Assembly (NCBI GenBank): GCA_002794785.1
Contig: NBBA01000025.1
Coordinates: 124,001 to 188,000 of the forward strand
From: Coniferiporia sulphurascens
Taxonomy: Eukaryota; Basidiomycota; Agaricomycetes; Hymenochaetales; Hymenochaetaceae
Direction of reading: 5' to 3'
DNA: 64,000 nt
Shown here: positions 35,101 through 46,349 of the stretch, piece after piece
How the letters are laid out: the number at the start of each line of letters is the position of its first letter
Position numbering within the stretch: position 1 is the stretch's first letter
Made by a program: the position numbers and the translations under genes
The notes under the pieces: generated by a model
The model's database searches: none
What the model was told of the DNA's origin: nothing
What the model saw: only the letters and a program-made list of their open reading frames with translations

Positions 35101-35187
35101 GCTTTGAGATCTAGGGAGTCAGCATCCACTACTGGGAGGGCGAATGCAACTGAGAGGGCTGGAAAGGCGGCCTCTGTCCAGCTGTCC
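32178..35187 (-). pseudogene. LINE family B ORF2: linker, RT, RNase H, part of C-terminal domain
   Basis: All coding blocks are in a single frame, so damage is by stop codons alone: TAG at 34473 (VVML-stop-KLNKKDPF), TGA near 34190, TGA near 33786, TGA near 33487, TGA near 33243, TGA near 32916 and TGA at about 32188. RT: DLGTPQGSPVSPIL and AYVDDHLIVCIG. RNase H: FTDGSRIGNASGSA, DTEIFSL, LSDSLTAI, CPGHETITGNEWADSEAK. The last ~65 residues lie across the LINE-A insertion at 24180-24387 (HTAGAIHLAFAAMELDGL, stop 24180-24182). Confidence 0.85.
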
Positions 35188-35718
35188 TTTTTTTTATTTA
35201 TTATTATTATTATTCCTGCAGTATTACATAATTACAAGCTGCCCCCCCAAAGGGGGGGCCCTAACTACATAACAACGGAGGCGCCCATCATCACGCATCG
35301 CACAAAACTGGGTGGGGGCTCTGCTCCCCTGAGGGTGCCAAAGTGTGGAGAGCCCCTATTTGGGAAGAAAGGAGGCCAGTAGAAGGAGGGATACATATCA
35401 CTATGAATGAACCAAGCAGTTGAGGGCAGGTTAAAGTAAGAAGCTTAGAAGTGGAAAGGGAGGGTGAGAGCACCGGCTGGGACATATTCAGGGGAATTCA
35501 AAAGGCAGTCACTACTCGAGAGGGGAGGGGGGAAGCATACCTGAGAGCTCCAAAAGGGCTGGGTCCGAGTCCTGGGTTCGGGGTCCGAGCATATGATGCA
35601 TGTAGTCCCTTAGGAGGTCCAAGTCCCATCCTTCTTGACCAGTAACCACCACCTTCGACTCATGCAGGCAGCTAAAACTCCCCCATGTTGAACCTAGGAG
35701 ATTACAGGAACACTCTAC

Positions 35719-36689
35719 TTTCACTTGCTATGGCCCCAGGCTGGGTTGCGCGCCGCCTCCTGGCACAACTGTGCATAGCATCAGACATCTTCTTTCTGTC
35801 TGATTCACTGACCACGCTACACCTCTTCTGCACATGGACAGCCGCCCCAGGCACCCACCTCCTCCACATCTGGAAGGCGGGTATGGAGACTCTGCTAGAC
35901 TCATACCCCCAGCTCACCATTCACTTCATCTGGTGTCCTGGCCACTCAGACATCCCCAGTAATGAATGGGCTGACATGGAAGCGAAACTGGTGACTGAGC
36001 TCCCCCCATCCGACTTAAAGCCCTCCACCTCCATGCTAAAAGAAGTTGCCGTCTGCACCCTTATGGACCGATGGACGCTTTCGCTCGCCTGCCCCCTCGC
36101 CTCAACTGTCAATAAATACTTAGCAGTACATGGCCTCCCATCCTGACAACCCCATAAGCTACTCATGCACTTGGTCGACCATCCCCGGAGTGAACTATCC
36201 GCAGTCGCTCAAGTCCTCTGCCACGCTGGTCCCTATGGGGGTTACTGGCTGAGCTTCGACTCATCCTACCGACACAGACACAGCTTGATCTCGCACTGTA
36301 GGTGGCACAACCACCCCCCTTGGCCTGCACAGTCGACCACCCACATCCTTGGCAGATGCAGCACCTTCCACACATGGATATGATGTGTATGGCCACCTCG
36401 GGACCCTCTCCCAGTCCACCACTCTGAGTGGGCTGACGAACACTGCCTCCTGGTTTTGCGCCATTGGCTCAAGCTGACAGGGCACCTAAACCGCCTCTCT
36501 GACTGCGCTGCAGGCGCCATCAGGCTAGCATTTGCCGTGATGGACTTAGACGGCCACCCCACCGATGAAGACATGGACCTGGACCTTCTAAGGGACTACA
36601 TGCGTCATATGCTCGGACCCAGAACCCAGGACTCGGACCTGGCCCTCTTGGAGCTATCAGGTACAACTCCTCCTTTTCCCTCCGATTGA
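35719..36689 (+). pseudogene. LINE-A ORF2: RNase H remainder and C-terminal domain
   Basis: RNase H LSDSLTTL, CPGHSDIPSNEWADMEAK; C-terminal HCRWHNHPPWPAQ, HILGRCSTFHTWI. TGA at 36144-36146 and near 36379; final stop 36687-36689. By chance the upstream ORF1 start (MLNLGDYRNTL) reads in frame into this fragment, giving a 153-codon hybrid ORF from 35685 to 36146. Confidence 0.82.
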
Positions 36690-37016
36690 AGCCTGCCTTT
36701 CGAATTCCTATGACTACATCTCGGCCAGTGCTCTCATCATCCCTTTCTCAATTCTAAGCTTCCTACTTTACCTGCCCTCGTCCGCTTGGTTAGTTTGTAG
36801 CGATATGTATTCCTCCTTCTCCCTTTCTCCTGGGTTTTTAAATGCAATAGGGGCTCTCCACACTTCAGCGCCCCTTGGGGAGCAGAGCCCCTGCCCAGTT
36901 TTGTGCGATGTGCAATGACAGGCACCTCCATTGTTATGTAGTTAGGGCCCCCCCTTTGGGGGGCAGCTTGTAATTATGTAATACTGCAGGAATAATTTAA
37001 AAAAAAAAAAAAAAAA
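35719..37016 (+). mobile_element. 5'-truncated LINE-A nested in ORF1 of a LINE-A
   Basis: Starts inside RNase H (SLAMAPGWVARR) and ends in an A-tail at 37000-37016. Flanks ggaacactctac (35707-35718) and ggaatgctctac (37017-37028) are a 12-bp duplication with two later transitions. ORF1 reading joins perfectly when it is removed. Confidence 0.88.
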
Positions 37017-38583
37017 GGAATGCTCTACATCGTACTCGACAACCCCTCCCACCTCCCTCTTCGGCCAGCGAAGCTGCCGACTGGGCAGACAGGGCCACCG
37101 CCCCCACCACCCCCCACCAAGAACCCCTCACTGGCTTCCTGCCATTGACCTCCTCCCCAGACATCCTGGCACCCTCTCCAGCCATCAGCGACTCCCAACT
37201 GGTGTCAGCCTATGACTTCACCGCGCAAGTGCATGCAGAATCAAGGCAGACATCCTGAGCCGGCTCCTCAGCTGCCTCAGTAGGGTCGATCCATGGATCC
37301 AATGAGTTCGGCGGGATGGCCCCAGAAATGGCAGTCGACCCCCACACCCCCCCGCAACAGGTGGGAGGCGCAAGCCTTGGGTGGAAACACTCCTCAGCCG
37401 CCATGTCACCTCTCACCCCGAGAGGACCCCCAGCCCAGCAGCATGAGAAACACACCTCAAATTTCATGCACGCCCTCTCCTGCGCCCTGGACGACTTTGA
37501 CCAGCAAACCAGGGACGCCACCACTGAGACAATAGACATTAAGGCCGCACAGTTCATGGGCGATCTCCTCTGGAACATTCAACAGACGCTGGCCAATATT
37601 GCTCAAGAAAGGAAAGACCCCCAACACCTCATCTACTGCAATGTGGTGATGGCCTACAACTTTGTGAGGGAGGGGATGGAAATCGTCCTCCTGGAACCCT
37701 TTGCCCCAGCTCGCCCCCCCCAAAGGGTCCCGGCCACCACCGAGACCCCAGGCACCGCCCCTGTGACCCCAGAAATGAGGGCGCTGACTGATGCAGTCAA
37801 GCGCCTGACTACTGACGTGGCTTCTATTTCATGTCAGATGGCCTCCATCAGCTCTAGGCCCACCCAACATCAACAACAGCAACAACAACAGCAAACCGCC
37901 CCACAGGCCACGATTACCGCCACCCCCACCTCCTATGCACAGGTGGCCGCATCAGCGGCCCCCCCAACAACTGCCAACCCTACTCCAATGGCCCCGGCTG
38001 CTGGAGTGGTCATCAAACCGGCGCAGAAGAAGAAGAAGCGAATGCAGAAGGTGCCCCCACCACCCACAATGTATGCCAAGGACCCAACCTTGGTCCTCAC
38101 CCCCACTGTCGGCATCCATGCCGAAAATCAGAAATCCGTGATGGCCCTCACAAAAGTGTCACATGAGTTTTTTGCCTCCCTCCCCACCACAGACTGTATC
38201 CCGGTCCTTTCCTCCTCACTTAATGTGAAGGGAAACATCATGACCACATTTGCAGCATGACCATCCTCGGCTAACCCGACCACGGAGATGATCATTGATC
38301 GCCACTCCATGGCGTATGCCTCCCATATGCGCACAGAGTGCATTGCGGTGGGAATCACCATCCCGACTGCATTCTCCCTAACCCCCTCCAGAGTCCGCCC
38401 GAGGTCCGCACTATGCATCTCCATGGTGCCTTGCAAGGACTTCCTGTTCAGCCAGAACAGACACACCATCTCCGAGAAGGCCCTATTGGCCAAAGTCCGG
38501 CACAACCCGGCACTCCTCAACCTCGACTTCATAGTCACCCCCCACTTCACCGCCACCGAAGATCACCTGCCAACCTTGGACAG

Positions 38584-39140
38584 TGTTACAATTTTCCTTT
38601 ACTCCCTCTTCTTGCGCTGACTCACTCCATCTTCGTCATCATCAGTCAGCGCAACTCCCCCATTTCTCTGCCTTACTCATCCTTATTCGCCTTGCGCCAT
38701 AAGATGCCATGATGACGCCTTCTTGCACCATCATGATGTGCTTTGCTTACTGATCACCGTACTTGTATTACCAAGGCACTCCCTTGAGTTCCATGACCCC
38801 CACGGTCTGGTAAACACACCTAACCAAGTCGCTACAGTAACAAACACATAGAATAGCATATAAGCATGTAACTTCAGTAGCACAAGCCCTAAGCTTGTGC
38901 TCTTTGTTCATACAAGCCCATTATCTGCTATCACCAGTCTACTGCGTGCCACTTGGCTATTAGTCGCTTCGTCGTAACCCGACTCGTTATAGAAGCCTAC
39001 AGCATCCACATCGCCGATCAGGAAGCCCCATCGACGATCACCCTCGACTTACGACATCTAGGAAGCCCCGTTGCCGTACCACCAGCACCGCCGATCAGGA
39101 AGCCCCGACGTCGATCACCGCGTAACCGTTGAGCTTAACA
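38584..39140 (-). repeat. solo LTR, inverted, TSD gacag
   Basis: 557 bp, opposite orientation to the other five (starts TGTTACAATTTTCC, ends GAGCTTAACA). Perfect 5-bp duplication gacag (38579-38583 and 39141-39145). It splits ORF1 between the LPTLD and RCPVAFSF coding blocks, which join in frame without it. Confidence 0.92.
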
Positions 39141-39562
39141 GACAGGTGCCCTGTGGCCTTCTCCTTTGTCGACCCTGATGGCTCCATCCGCAAACACCTC
39201 CTCAAGAGGCCACATGTATGGATGTTCGGCTCCGCCCTCCAGCTCTCGGTTCCACCCATCCGCCCCACACTCACCCAATGTGAGCGTTGTCAGGGCCTCA
39301 GGCACGGGACCAAGGGTTGCCGTGCCCAACCCTGCTGTGCTGATTGCACAGGTGCCCATCTGACCCGCAACCACCACAAATTGTGTGCCCACTGTGCCAC
39401 CGATGCAGTGCCCAAAGGCAACACATGTCCCCACCCCTGCCAATGCATCAACTGCAAAGGTGACCACCCCACCACCCTGCCGATGTGCCCAAAGAAGAGG
39501 TGCTACCGCCAAATCATCGAGGCCCTCGACACCGACCCCACTGATGAACAGATGGAGGATAT

Positions 39563-42500
39563 ATGATAGAGACACTCTCTATCCTTCAGTGGAACGCCGC
39601 CTGCTCACTAGTGGCGATTCATTCCCTAATCCCGGTCCTCACTATTGATCCCTCCCCCCCACACCTAATTCTTATACAGGAACCACCCTGGTACCAAATA
39701 GGGCTGCAACCCTCACTCACTGACCCAGCCGGCTCCCCAGTCTTTAATGTCCCCACCATCCCAGGATATATGCCGGTTCTACCCCCCGAGGTTCGCCCCA
39801 GGGTAGTCACATACGTCTCCCAAGCCCTCCCTCTCACTTCATGGTCAATCCTTGGCGCCGCATCCCACGGCACCGATGTATTGACAGTGGAGGTCCGATC
39901 CCAACTCACCCTCCAGGTGTGCAACTACTACGGCATGCACCCCCTGGATCATGAAAACGCCTCCCCCCAGTACCCAGGTGAGTCCTTTATATTCTCACTT
40001 TCCTCAGAACTGGCCACCACTCTACTCGTGGCAGGCGACTTCAACCATCGCCACCACTCATGGTCCGAATTCCCCATCCCATGACGAGACGACTTGGGGG
40101 CTCAACCCCTTGATGACTTTTTCCGTGGGCATGGCCTGGCGCCTGCCCATCTTCCTGACTGTGACTCACGGCCCAATGGTAAATGCTGTTGATGCCCCAT
40201 TGACATGATCTGGGTCCCACCCTTGGTCAACCCCGACTCTACTCTAGATTCAGCTACCTCCAACCCCTCCCCATTGTCCGACCACACTATACTAAGGTGG
40301 TCATTGCCATTTCGGCCCCCCCCTCCAGTCCTAAAAACCCACTGGCTCCTCCCAGCTGACAAGGAGGAATGGACTGACATCGCCTTCCCCCTCCTCGAAG
40401 CAGCCTTCCGCCTACCGGGGCACAACACCCACACCTTGGACATTAAAGCTAAGGCAGTCATCGACTCTATAGTCACTGCCCTCCAGCCATTCACCTGCCT
40501 CTCAAAACCATCGAAAATGGAAGTCCCATGGTGGTCGCCCCACTGCAAGAACCTTCTATCCGCCATTATGATGGCCACCACTCCCTTTCAGCGTGCAGCA
40601 GCGCAATGTGCCTTCAAGAGAGGAGTTAGGACAGCCAAACGGCAGTTCTATGCCAACCAGGCATCAGAAGTGGACACCTCCAATATCTGGAACTGGGCCA
40701 AATGCGGCCTCGGCAACCGACCAACTCCCATCCCCTTGCTCAAGAGGCGAGATGGCTCCTTCACCCAGATGGACATCGAGAAAGGTGAGCTCTTCCGCAA
40801 AACCTTCTTCATGCCCCCCCCACCCCAGGCAAGGGCCAACACCCCACCGCCACCAACCAACTCAGCTGCCCCACCCATACTCCTGTCGGAGCTCACGGGG
40901 GCACTGTCTGACACCTCCAACTTGTCGGCTCCAGGCCTCTCAGGAATAGGCTATCGACCCTTGAAATGGGTGGTCGATGCCTACCCTGATGAGATTCTAT
41001 CACTTTTCAATGACTGTCTGTGCCTAGGGCACCACCCTGAGTGTTGGCGGGCGGCAAAAGTGGTGATGCTACAGAAGCCTAACAAGAAGGACCCCTTCTC
41101 GCCATGCTCATACCGGCCCATAACCCTTGAAGAGACCCTCGGGAAACTCTTTGAAAAGATTATAGCTAACCAGCTCCAGTACCTTGCCAACACGCGGGAC
41201 TGGCTGCCACCTAACCAATATGGGGGGCGTCAAGGCCATTCGGTCTATGATGCTGCCCAACACCTTCTACAGATTGCAGAGTGCGCCCACTCAGAGGGCC
41301 TAGTTTGTTCAGTCCTTGCGGTTGACATTCAGGGTTTCTTCGACTCAGTACACCCCCAACTCCTCCACCAACAACTGTTAGACCTCGGTTGTGCGCCTGA
41401 TTTGGCCAACTGGTATTTGTCTTTCATGACAGACCAGCAGGTAGCCGTTGCTTTCGATGGCACCACCCTCCCCACTGCCCCAAAACCCGACTTCGGTACT
41501 CCACAAGGATCACCAGTCTCCCCCATTCTGTTGACCATCTTCACAGGTGTAGTCCTCTGGCGCTTTCACCAAGCCAGCACTACAGCGCTAGCATATGTCA
41601 ATGACCATTTACTAATCTGTGTAGGTCCATCAGTGGCATCCAACTGCCACGCCCTTGCCTGTGCCTACCAACAACTCGACACCCTATTCGGCACCATTGG
41701 TCTCAACATCAAGGCTGCCAAAACGGAGTGTCTCCACTTCCAACCCCCCCCGACGACACACCGGCTATGAAGGCTGGGACACCGCCGGCATACAAGTCGA
41801 CCCCAACACACTGATCCGCCCCTCAATCCCGCTTTAGTGGCTGGGAATTTGGTGGGACCCAGGCCTTTCCTTCAAGCCTCATGTTGAGTGCATGCACTCC
41901 AAGGGACTATCCACCCTTGCCACCCTCCACATCCTGGGCAATACCCAATGCGGCATCTCGGCCCTCCTCCTACGTCATCTATATACCTCCTGTGTCCGCT
42001 CCGTCCTCTCATGGGGAGCCCCAGTCTGGTACCATGGCTGCTGCCAAAAAACACTGGTAAACTGCCTCCAGACTGTACAAAACACGGCCTGCTGCTGGAT
42101 CCTGGGCATCTTTAAGGGTGCCTCCCCCCATTCCACTAATTTTCTTTGCTCCATTCCCCCTCTTTCTTTCTATTTCAAATATATAAAGACCACCCATTCC
42201 CTGCACCTTTGGTGCACCCCTCGCTCTATCAGCCGAAAACTTTTTAAAAACGTAGCTAATAGACCTTTTTCTCTTTCTCTGCAGGTCTGAGCCCCCCAGG
42301 TTCAACAAGTCCCTGCATACACGCATCCCCCATGGATGGACCCTTTGGCCTTCACCAACAGCCGAGTCCACTTCACCACCCTGGACACCCCGGTCAGTGC
42401 TGACACCCATAAACAATTCGTGCGTGCCGCCTGAGCTCTAGGCTCCACCCCCCACATCCAAGTATTCATGGATGGCTCTCGCATCGACGATAAGTCAGGC

Positions 42501-43562
42501 TCTGCCATCTGCGCAATGCTAGGCCCCACTCGCCTCTGGTCACGAAAACTGGAGTCCCCCACCTGCACCACTGCCACGGATGCTGAGGAGTTCTCCCTCG
42601 CCATGGCCCCAGGCTGGGCGGCGCACCACCTCCCGGCTCAACTGCGTGTCGCATCAGATATCTTTTTTCTATCTGATTCGCTGACTGCCCTCCACCTTTT
42701 CCGCACATGGGCTGCCACACCTGGCGCCCATCTCCTACACATCTGGAAAGCAGGTGTAGAAACTCTGCTAGACTCGTACCCCCAGCTCACCATTCACTTT
42801 GTGTGGTGTCCCGGACACTCGGACATCCCCAGTAATGAATGGGCTGACATGGAAGTGAAACTGGCAACCGAGCTCCCCCCATCTGACCTAAAGCCCTCTA
42901 CCTCTGCACTAAAAGAAATCACTGTCTGCACCCTCATGGACTGATGGACGCTTTTGCTCACCCGCCCCCTCGCCTCAACTGCGGATAAATACTTAGCAGT
43001 ACACAGCCTCCTGTCCCAATGACCCTGAAAGCTACTCATGCACTCAGTTGACCACCCCCGGAGTGAGCTATCAGCAGTTGCTCAAGTCCTCTGCCATGCT
43101 GGTCCCTATGGGGGCTACTGGTTGAGTTTTGACTCAACCTACCGGTGCAGGCATGGCCTGATTTCGCACTGCAGGTGGCACAACCATCCCCCTTGGCCTA
43201 CACAGTCGACTGCCCACATCCTCGGTGGCTGCAGCACCTTCCACTCGTGGATACAATGTGTATGGCCACCTCAGGACCCTCTCCCAGTCCACCATTCCGA
43301 GTGGGCTGACGAACACTGCCTCCCAGTTTTGCGCTGTTGGCTCAAGCTAACAGGGCACCTAAACCGCCTCTCAGACCGCGCCACAGGCGCCATCAGGCTC
43401 TCATTTGCCACGATGGACTTAGATGGCCACCCCACTGATGAAGACATGGACCTGGACCTCCTATGGGACTACATGTGTCATATGCTTGGACCCAGAACCC
43501 AGGACTCGGACCCGGCCCTTTTGGAGCTATCAGGTACAACTCCTCCTTTCCCTCTCGCTTGA
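39563..43562 (+). pseudogene. LINE-A ORF2 of the plus full-length copy
   Basis: 1333 codons, MIETLSILQWN onward. Endonuclease ILIQEPPW, YGMHPLD, LLVAGDFNHRHHSW, CPIDMIW and SDHTILRW; RT SYRPITLEETLGKL, GFFDSVHP, FGTPQGSPVSPIL. The catalytic box reads AYVNDHLLIC: the codon at 41600-41602 is AAT where other copies have GAT or GAC. RNase H FMDGSRIDDKSGSA, AEEFSL, LSDSLTAL, CPGHSDIPSNEWADMEVK. TGA at 40082, TGA near 40189, one frameshift near 41745, TAG at 41835, TGA at 42288, 42432, 42942, about 43020 and about 43026. A 521-residue stretch (40205-41770) is open. Final stop 43560-43562. Confidence 0.88.
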
Positions 43563-46052
43563 AGCCTGCCTTTCAAATTCCCATGAATACATCCCGGCTG
43601 GTGCTCTTGCCACCCCCTTCTCAATTCTAAGCTTCCTACTTTGCCTGCCCTTGTCCGCTTGGTTAGTTTGTAGCAATATGTATTCCTCCTTCTCAGGTCT
43701 CTCTTCTAATGTAATAGGGGCTCTTCACACTTCGGCACCCCTTGGAGAGCAGAGCCCCCACCCAGTTTTGTGCGATGTGCAATGACAGGCGCCTCTGTTG
43801 TTATGTAGTTAGGGCCCCCCCTTTGGGGGGGCAGCTTGTAATTATGTAATACTGCAGGAATAATTAAAATTTAAAAAAAAAAAAAGGAGGTCCAAGTCCA
43901 TATCCTCGTCAGTGGGGTGACCGTCTAGGTCCATCACGGCAAAAGCTAGCTGAATGGCTCCTGTGGCGTGGTCGGAGAGGCGGTTAAGGTGCCCCATCAG
44001 CCTCAGCCAACGGCACAAAACCGGGAGTCAGTTTTCATCAGCCCACTCTGAGTGGTGGACTGGGAGAGGGTCCTGAGGTGGCCATACACGTCATATCCAC
44101 AGGTGGAAAGTGCTGCAGCCACCGAGGATGTGGGCGGTCGACTGTGCAGGCCAGGGAGGGTGGTTGTGCCACCTGCAGTGCAAGATCAGCCTGTGCCGGC
44201 ACCGGTAGGCTGAGTCAAGGCTCAGCCAGTAGCCCCCATAGGGACCAGTGTGACAGAGGACCTGAGCAGCTGCCGATAGTTCGCTTTGGGGGTGGTCGAC
44301 CGAGTGCATTAGGAGCTTCCTTGGTTGGTGGGAAGGGAGGCCATGAACCACCAAGTACTTGTCAGCAGTTGAGGCTAGGGGATGGGCTAGAGAGAAGGTC
44401 CAGCGGTCCATAAGGGTGCGGACTGTGACTTCCTTGAGTGCAGAGGTGGAGGGTTTGAGATCGGATGGTGGGAGCTCTGTTGCCAGTTTTGCTTCCTTGT
44501 CAGCCCATTTGTTTCCAGGGATGTCTGAATGACTGGGGCACCATACGAAGTGAATGGTGATCTGGGGGTACAAATCTAGCAGAGTCTCCACACCCGCTTT
44601 CCAGATGTGGAGGAGGTGGGTGCCTGGTGCGGCGGCCCACGTGCAGAAGAGGTGTAGTGCAGTCAGCGAATCAGATAGAAAGAAGATATCTGATGCAACA
44701 TGCAGCTGAGCCGGGAGGCGGCACGCTACCCAGCCAGGGGCCGTTGCGAGGGAGAACTCCTTGGCGTCCATGGCGGTGGCGCAGGTGGGAGACTCCAGTC
44801 AGTGTGACCGGAGGTGGGTGGGGCCTAGCATTGCACAGATGGCCGAGCCCAACTTCTCGTTGATGTGCAAGCTGTCCATGAAGACTTGGACATGGGGGGT
44901 GGAGCCTAGGGCCTGTGTGGCGCTCACAAATTGTTTGCGGGTGTCCGTGCTGACCGGGGTGACAAGGGTGGTAAAGTGGACTCGGCTGTTTGTGAAGGCC
45001 AGGGGGTCCGTCCAAGGGGGATGTGTGTATGCAGGGACCTGTTGAACCCAGGGGGCTCGGACCTGCAGAGAAAGGGAGAAGGGTCTGTTAGCTATGTTTT
45101 TAAAAAGTTTATGGCCGATAGAGTGGGGGGTGCGCCATAGGCGCAGAGAATGGGTTGTCTTTATATACTTGAAGTAGAAAGAAAGAGGGGGAACAGAGCA
45201 AAGGAAATTGGTGGAGTGGGGGGAGGCGCCTTTAAAGATGCCCAGGATCCATCAGCAAGCTGTGTTTTGTACAGCTTGGAGGCAGTTTACCAAGGTTTTT
45301 TGGTGGTGGCCATGATACCACACTGGTGCTCCCCAGGACAGGACGGAGCGGACGCATGAGGTGTAGAGGCGACGTAGGAGGAGGGCCGAGATTCCATGTT
45401 GGGTGTTACCCAGAATGCGTAGGGCGGCGAGGGTGGAGAGCCCCTTGGAGCACATGCGCTCGACGTGGGGTTTGAAGGAGAGGCCTGGGTCCCACCATAT
45501 CCCCAGCCATCGCAGTGGGATGGAGGGGCGAATCAGGGTATTTGGGTCGACTTGGACTCCGGCTGTGTCCCAGCTGTCATAGCTGGTGCGTCGCTGCGGA
45601 GGGTGAAAGTGGAGGCATTCCGTCTTGGCAGCTTCAATGTTGAGACCAATGGTGCCAAAGAGGGTGTCGAGTTGGTGGTATGCTTGGGTGAGGGCGCAGC
45701 AGTTGGATGCCACTGAGGGACCTATGCAAATTAGTAAGTGGTCATCAACGTATGCCAGGGTGGTGGTGCCGGCTTGGTGGAAGCGCCAGAGGACCACCCC
45801 TGCAAATATTGTTGACAGGATGGGGGAGACTGGTGATCCTTGGGGAGTGCCGAAGTCAGGTTTAGGGGTGGTAGGGAGGGTGGTGCCGTCGAAGGCGATG
45901 GTGACCTGCCGGTCCATCATGAAGGACAGGCACCAGTCGGCCATAACTGGCATGCAGCCGAGGTCCAGCAGTTGTCTGTGGAGGAGTTGGGGGTGCACTG
46001 AGTCAAAGAAACCCTGAATGTCAACCGCTAGGACCGAGCAGACAAGGCCCTC

Positions 46053-46349
46053 CTGAATACATCCCGGCCAGCGCTCTCGCCCTCCCTTTCCACTTCTAAG
46101 CTTCTTACTTTAACCTGCCCTCAACTGCTTGGTTCATTTGTAGCGATATGTATCCCTCCTTCTACCGGCCTCCTTTCTTCCCAAATAGGGGCTCTCCACA
46201 CTTTGGCACCCTCAGGGGAGCAGAGCTCCTGCCCAGTTTTGTGCGATGCGTGATGACGGGCACCTCCGTTGTTATGTAGTTAGGGCCCCCCCTTCGGGGG
46301 GGCAGCTTGTAATTATGTAATACTGCAGGAATAATAATAATAATAAAAA
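46053..46349 (+). mobile_element. 3'-UTR-only LINE-A insertion, 297 bp
   Basis: Starts CTGAATACATCCCGG just after the ORF2 stop region of the source element and ends (ATA)n AAAAA. Duplication agacaaggccctc (46040-46052 and 46350-46362). The host RT frame joins when it is removed. Confidence 0.9.

Larger units (their letters stand above)
23844..35187 (-). mobile_element. LINE family B (-), 5'-truncated, split by a LINE-A insertion
   Basis: Pieces 23844-24387 and 32178-35187. The duplication cattcagttgagg (24375-24387 and 32178-32190) shows that the LINE-A between them inserted into this element. It shows that the distinct 3' UTR (aggcggccccttcgggg type) and the ORF2 at 32-35 kb belong to one family. 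The 5' side is cut at 35187 by the tail of the LINE-A at 35188. Confidence 0.86.
35685..39566 (+). pseudogene. LINE-A ORF1 of the plus full-length copy, interrupted twice
   Basis: Coding pieces 35685-35718, 37029-38583 and 39146-39566. With both inserts and one TSD copy removed, the frame runs through without a frameshift and has only two stops, TGA at 37256-37258 and TGA at 38258-38260. Visible are YDFTAQVHAE, FMGDLLWNIQQ, the polyglutamine tract (37868-37896), KKKKRMQK, YAKDPTLVLTPTV and knuckles CERCQGLRHGTKGC, CADCTGAH and CINCKGDH. The stop at 39564-39566 shares ATGA with ORF2. Confidence 0.88.
35627..43885 (+). mobile_element. full-length LINE-A (+) nested in a LINE-A (-)
   Basis: Begins CATCCTTCTTGACC at 35627 and ends in an A-tail at 43885, with duplication ggaggtccaagtcc (35613-35626 and 43886-43899). 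Subtracting a nested truncated LINE-A (35719-37016) and a solo LTR (38584-39140) leaves about 6.4 kb, equal to the A2 copy. It carries leader, ORF1, ORF2, 3' UTR hairpin and tail, so it is a complete insertion. Confidence 0.92.

Noticed and set aside
35627..36200. LINE with 5' end joined to RNase H by internal deletion
   Set aside because: The ORF1 sequence resumes after the A-tail at 37017 with a 12-bp duplication, which shows a nested insertion.
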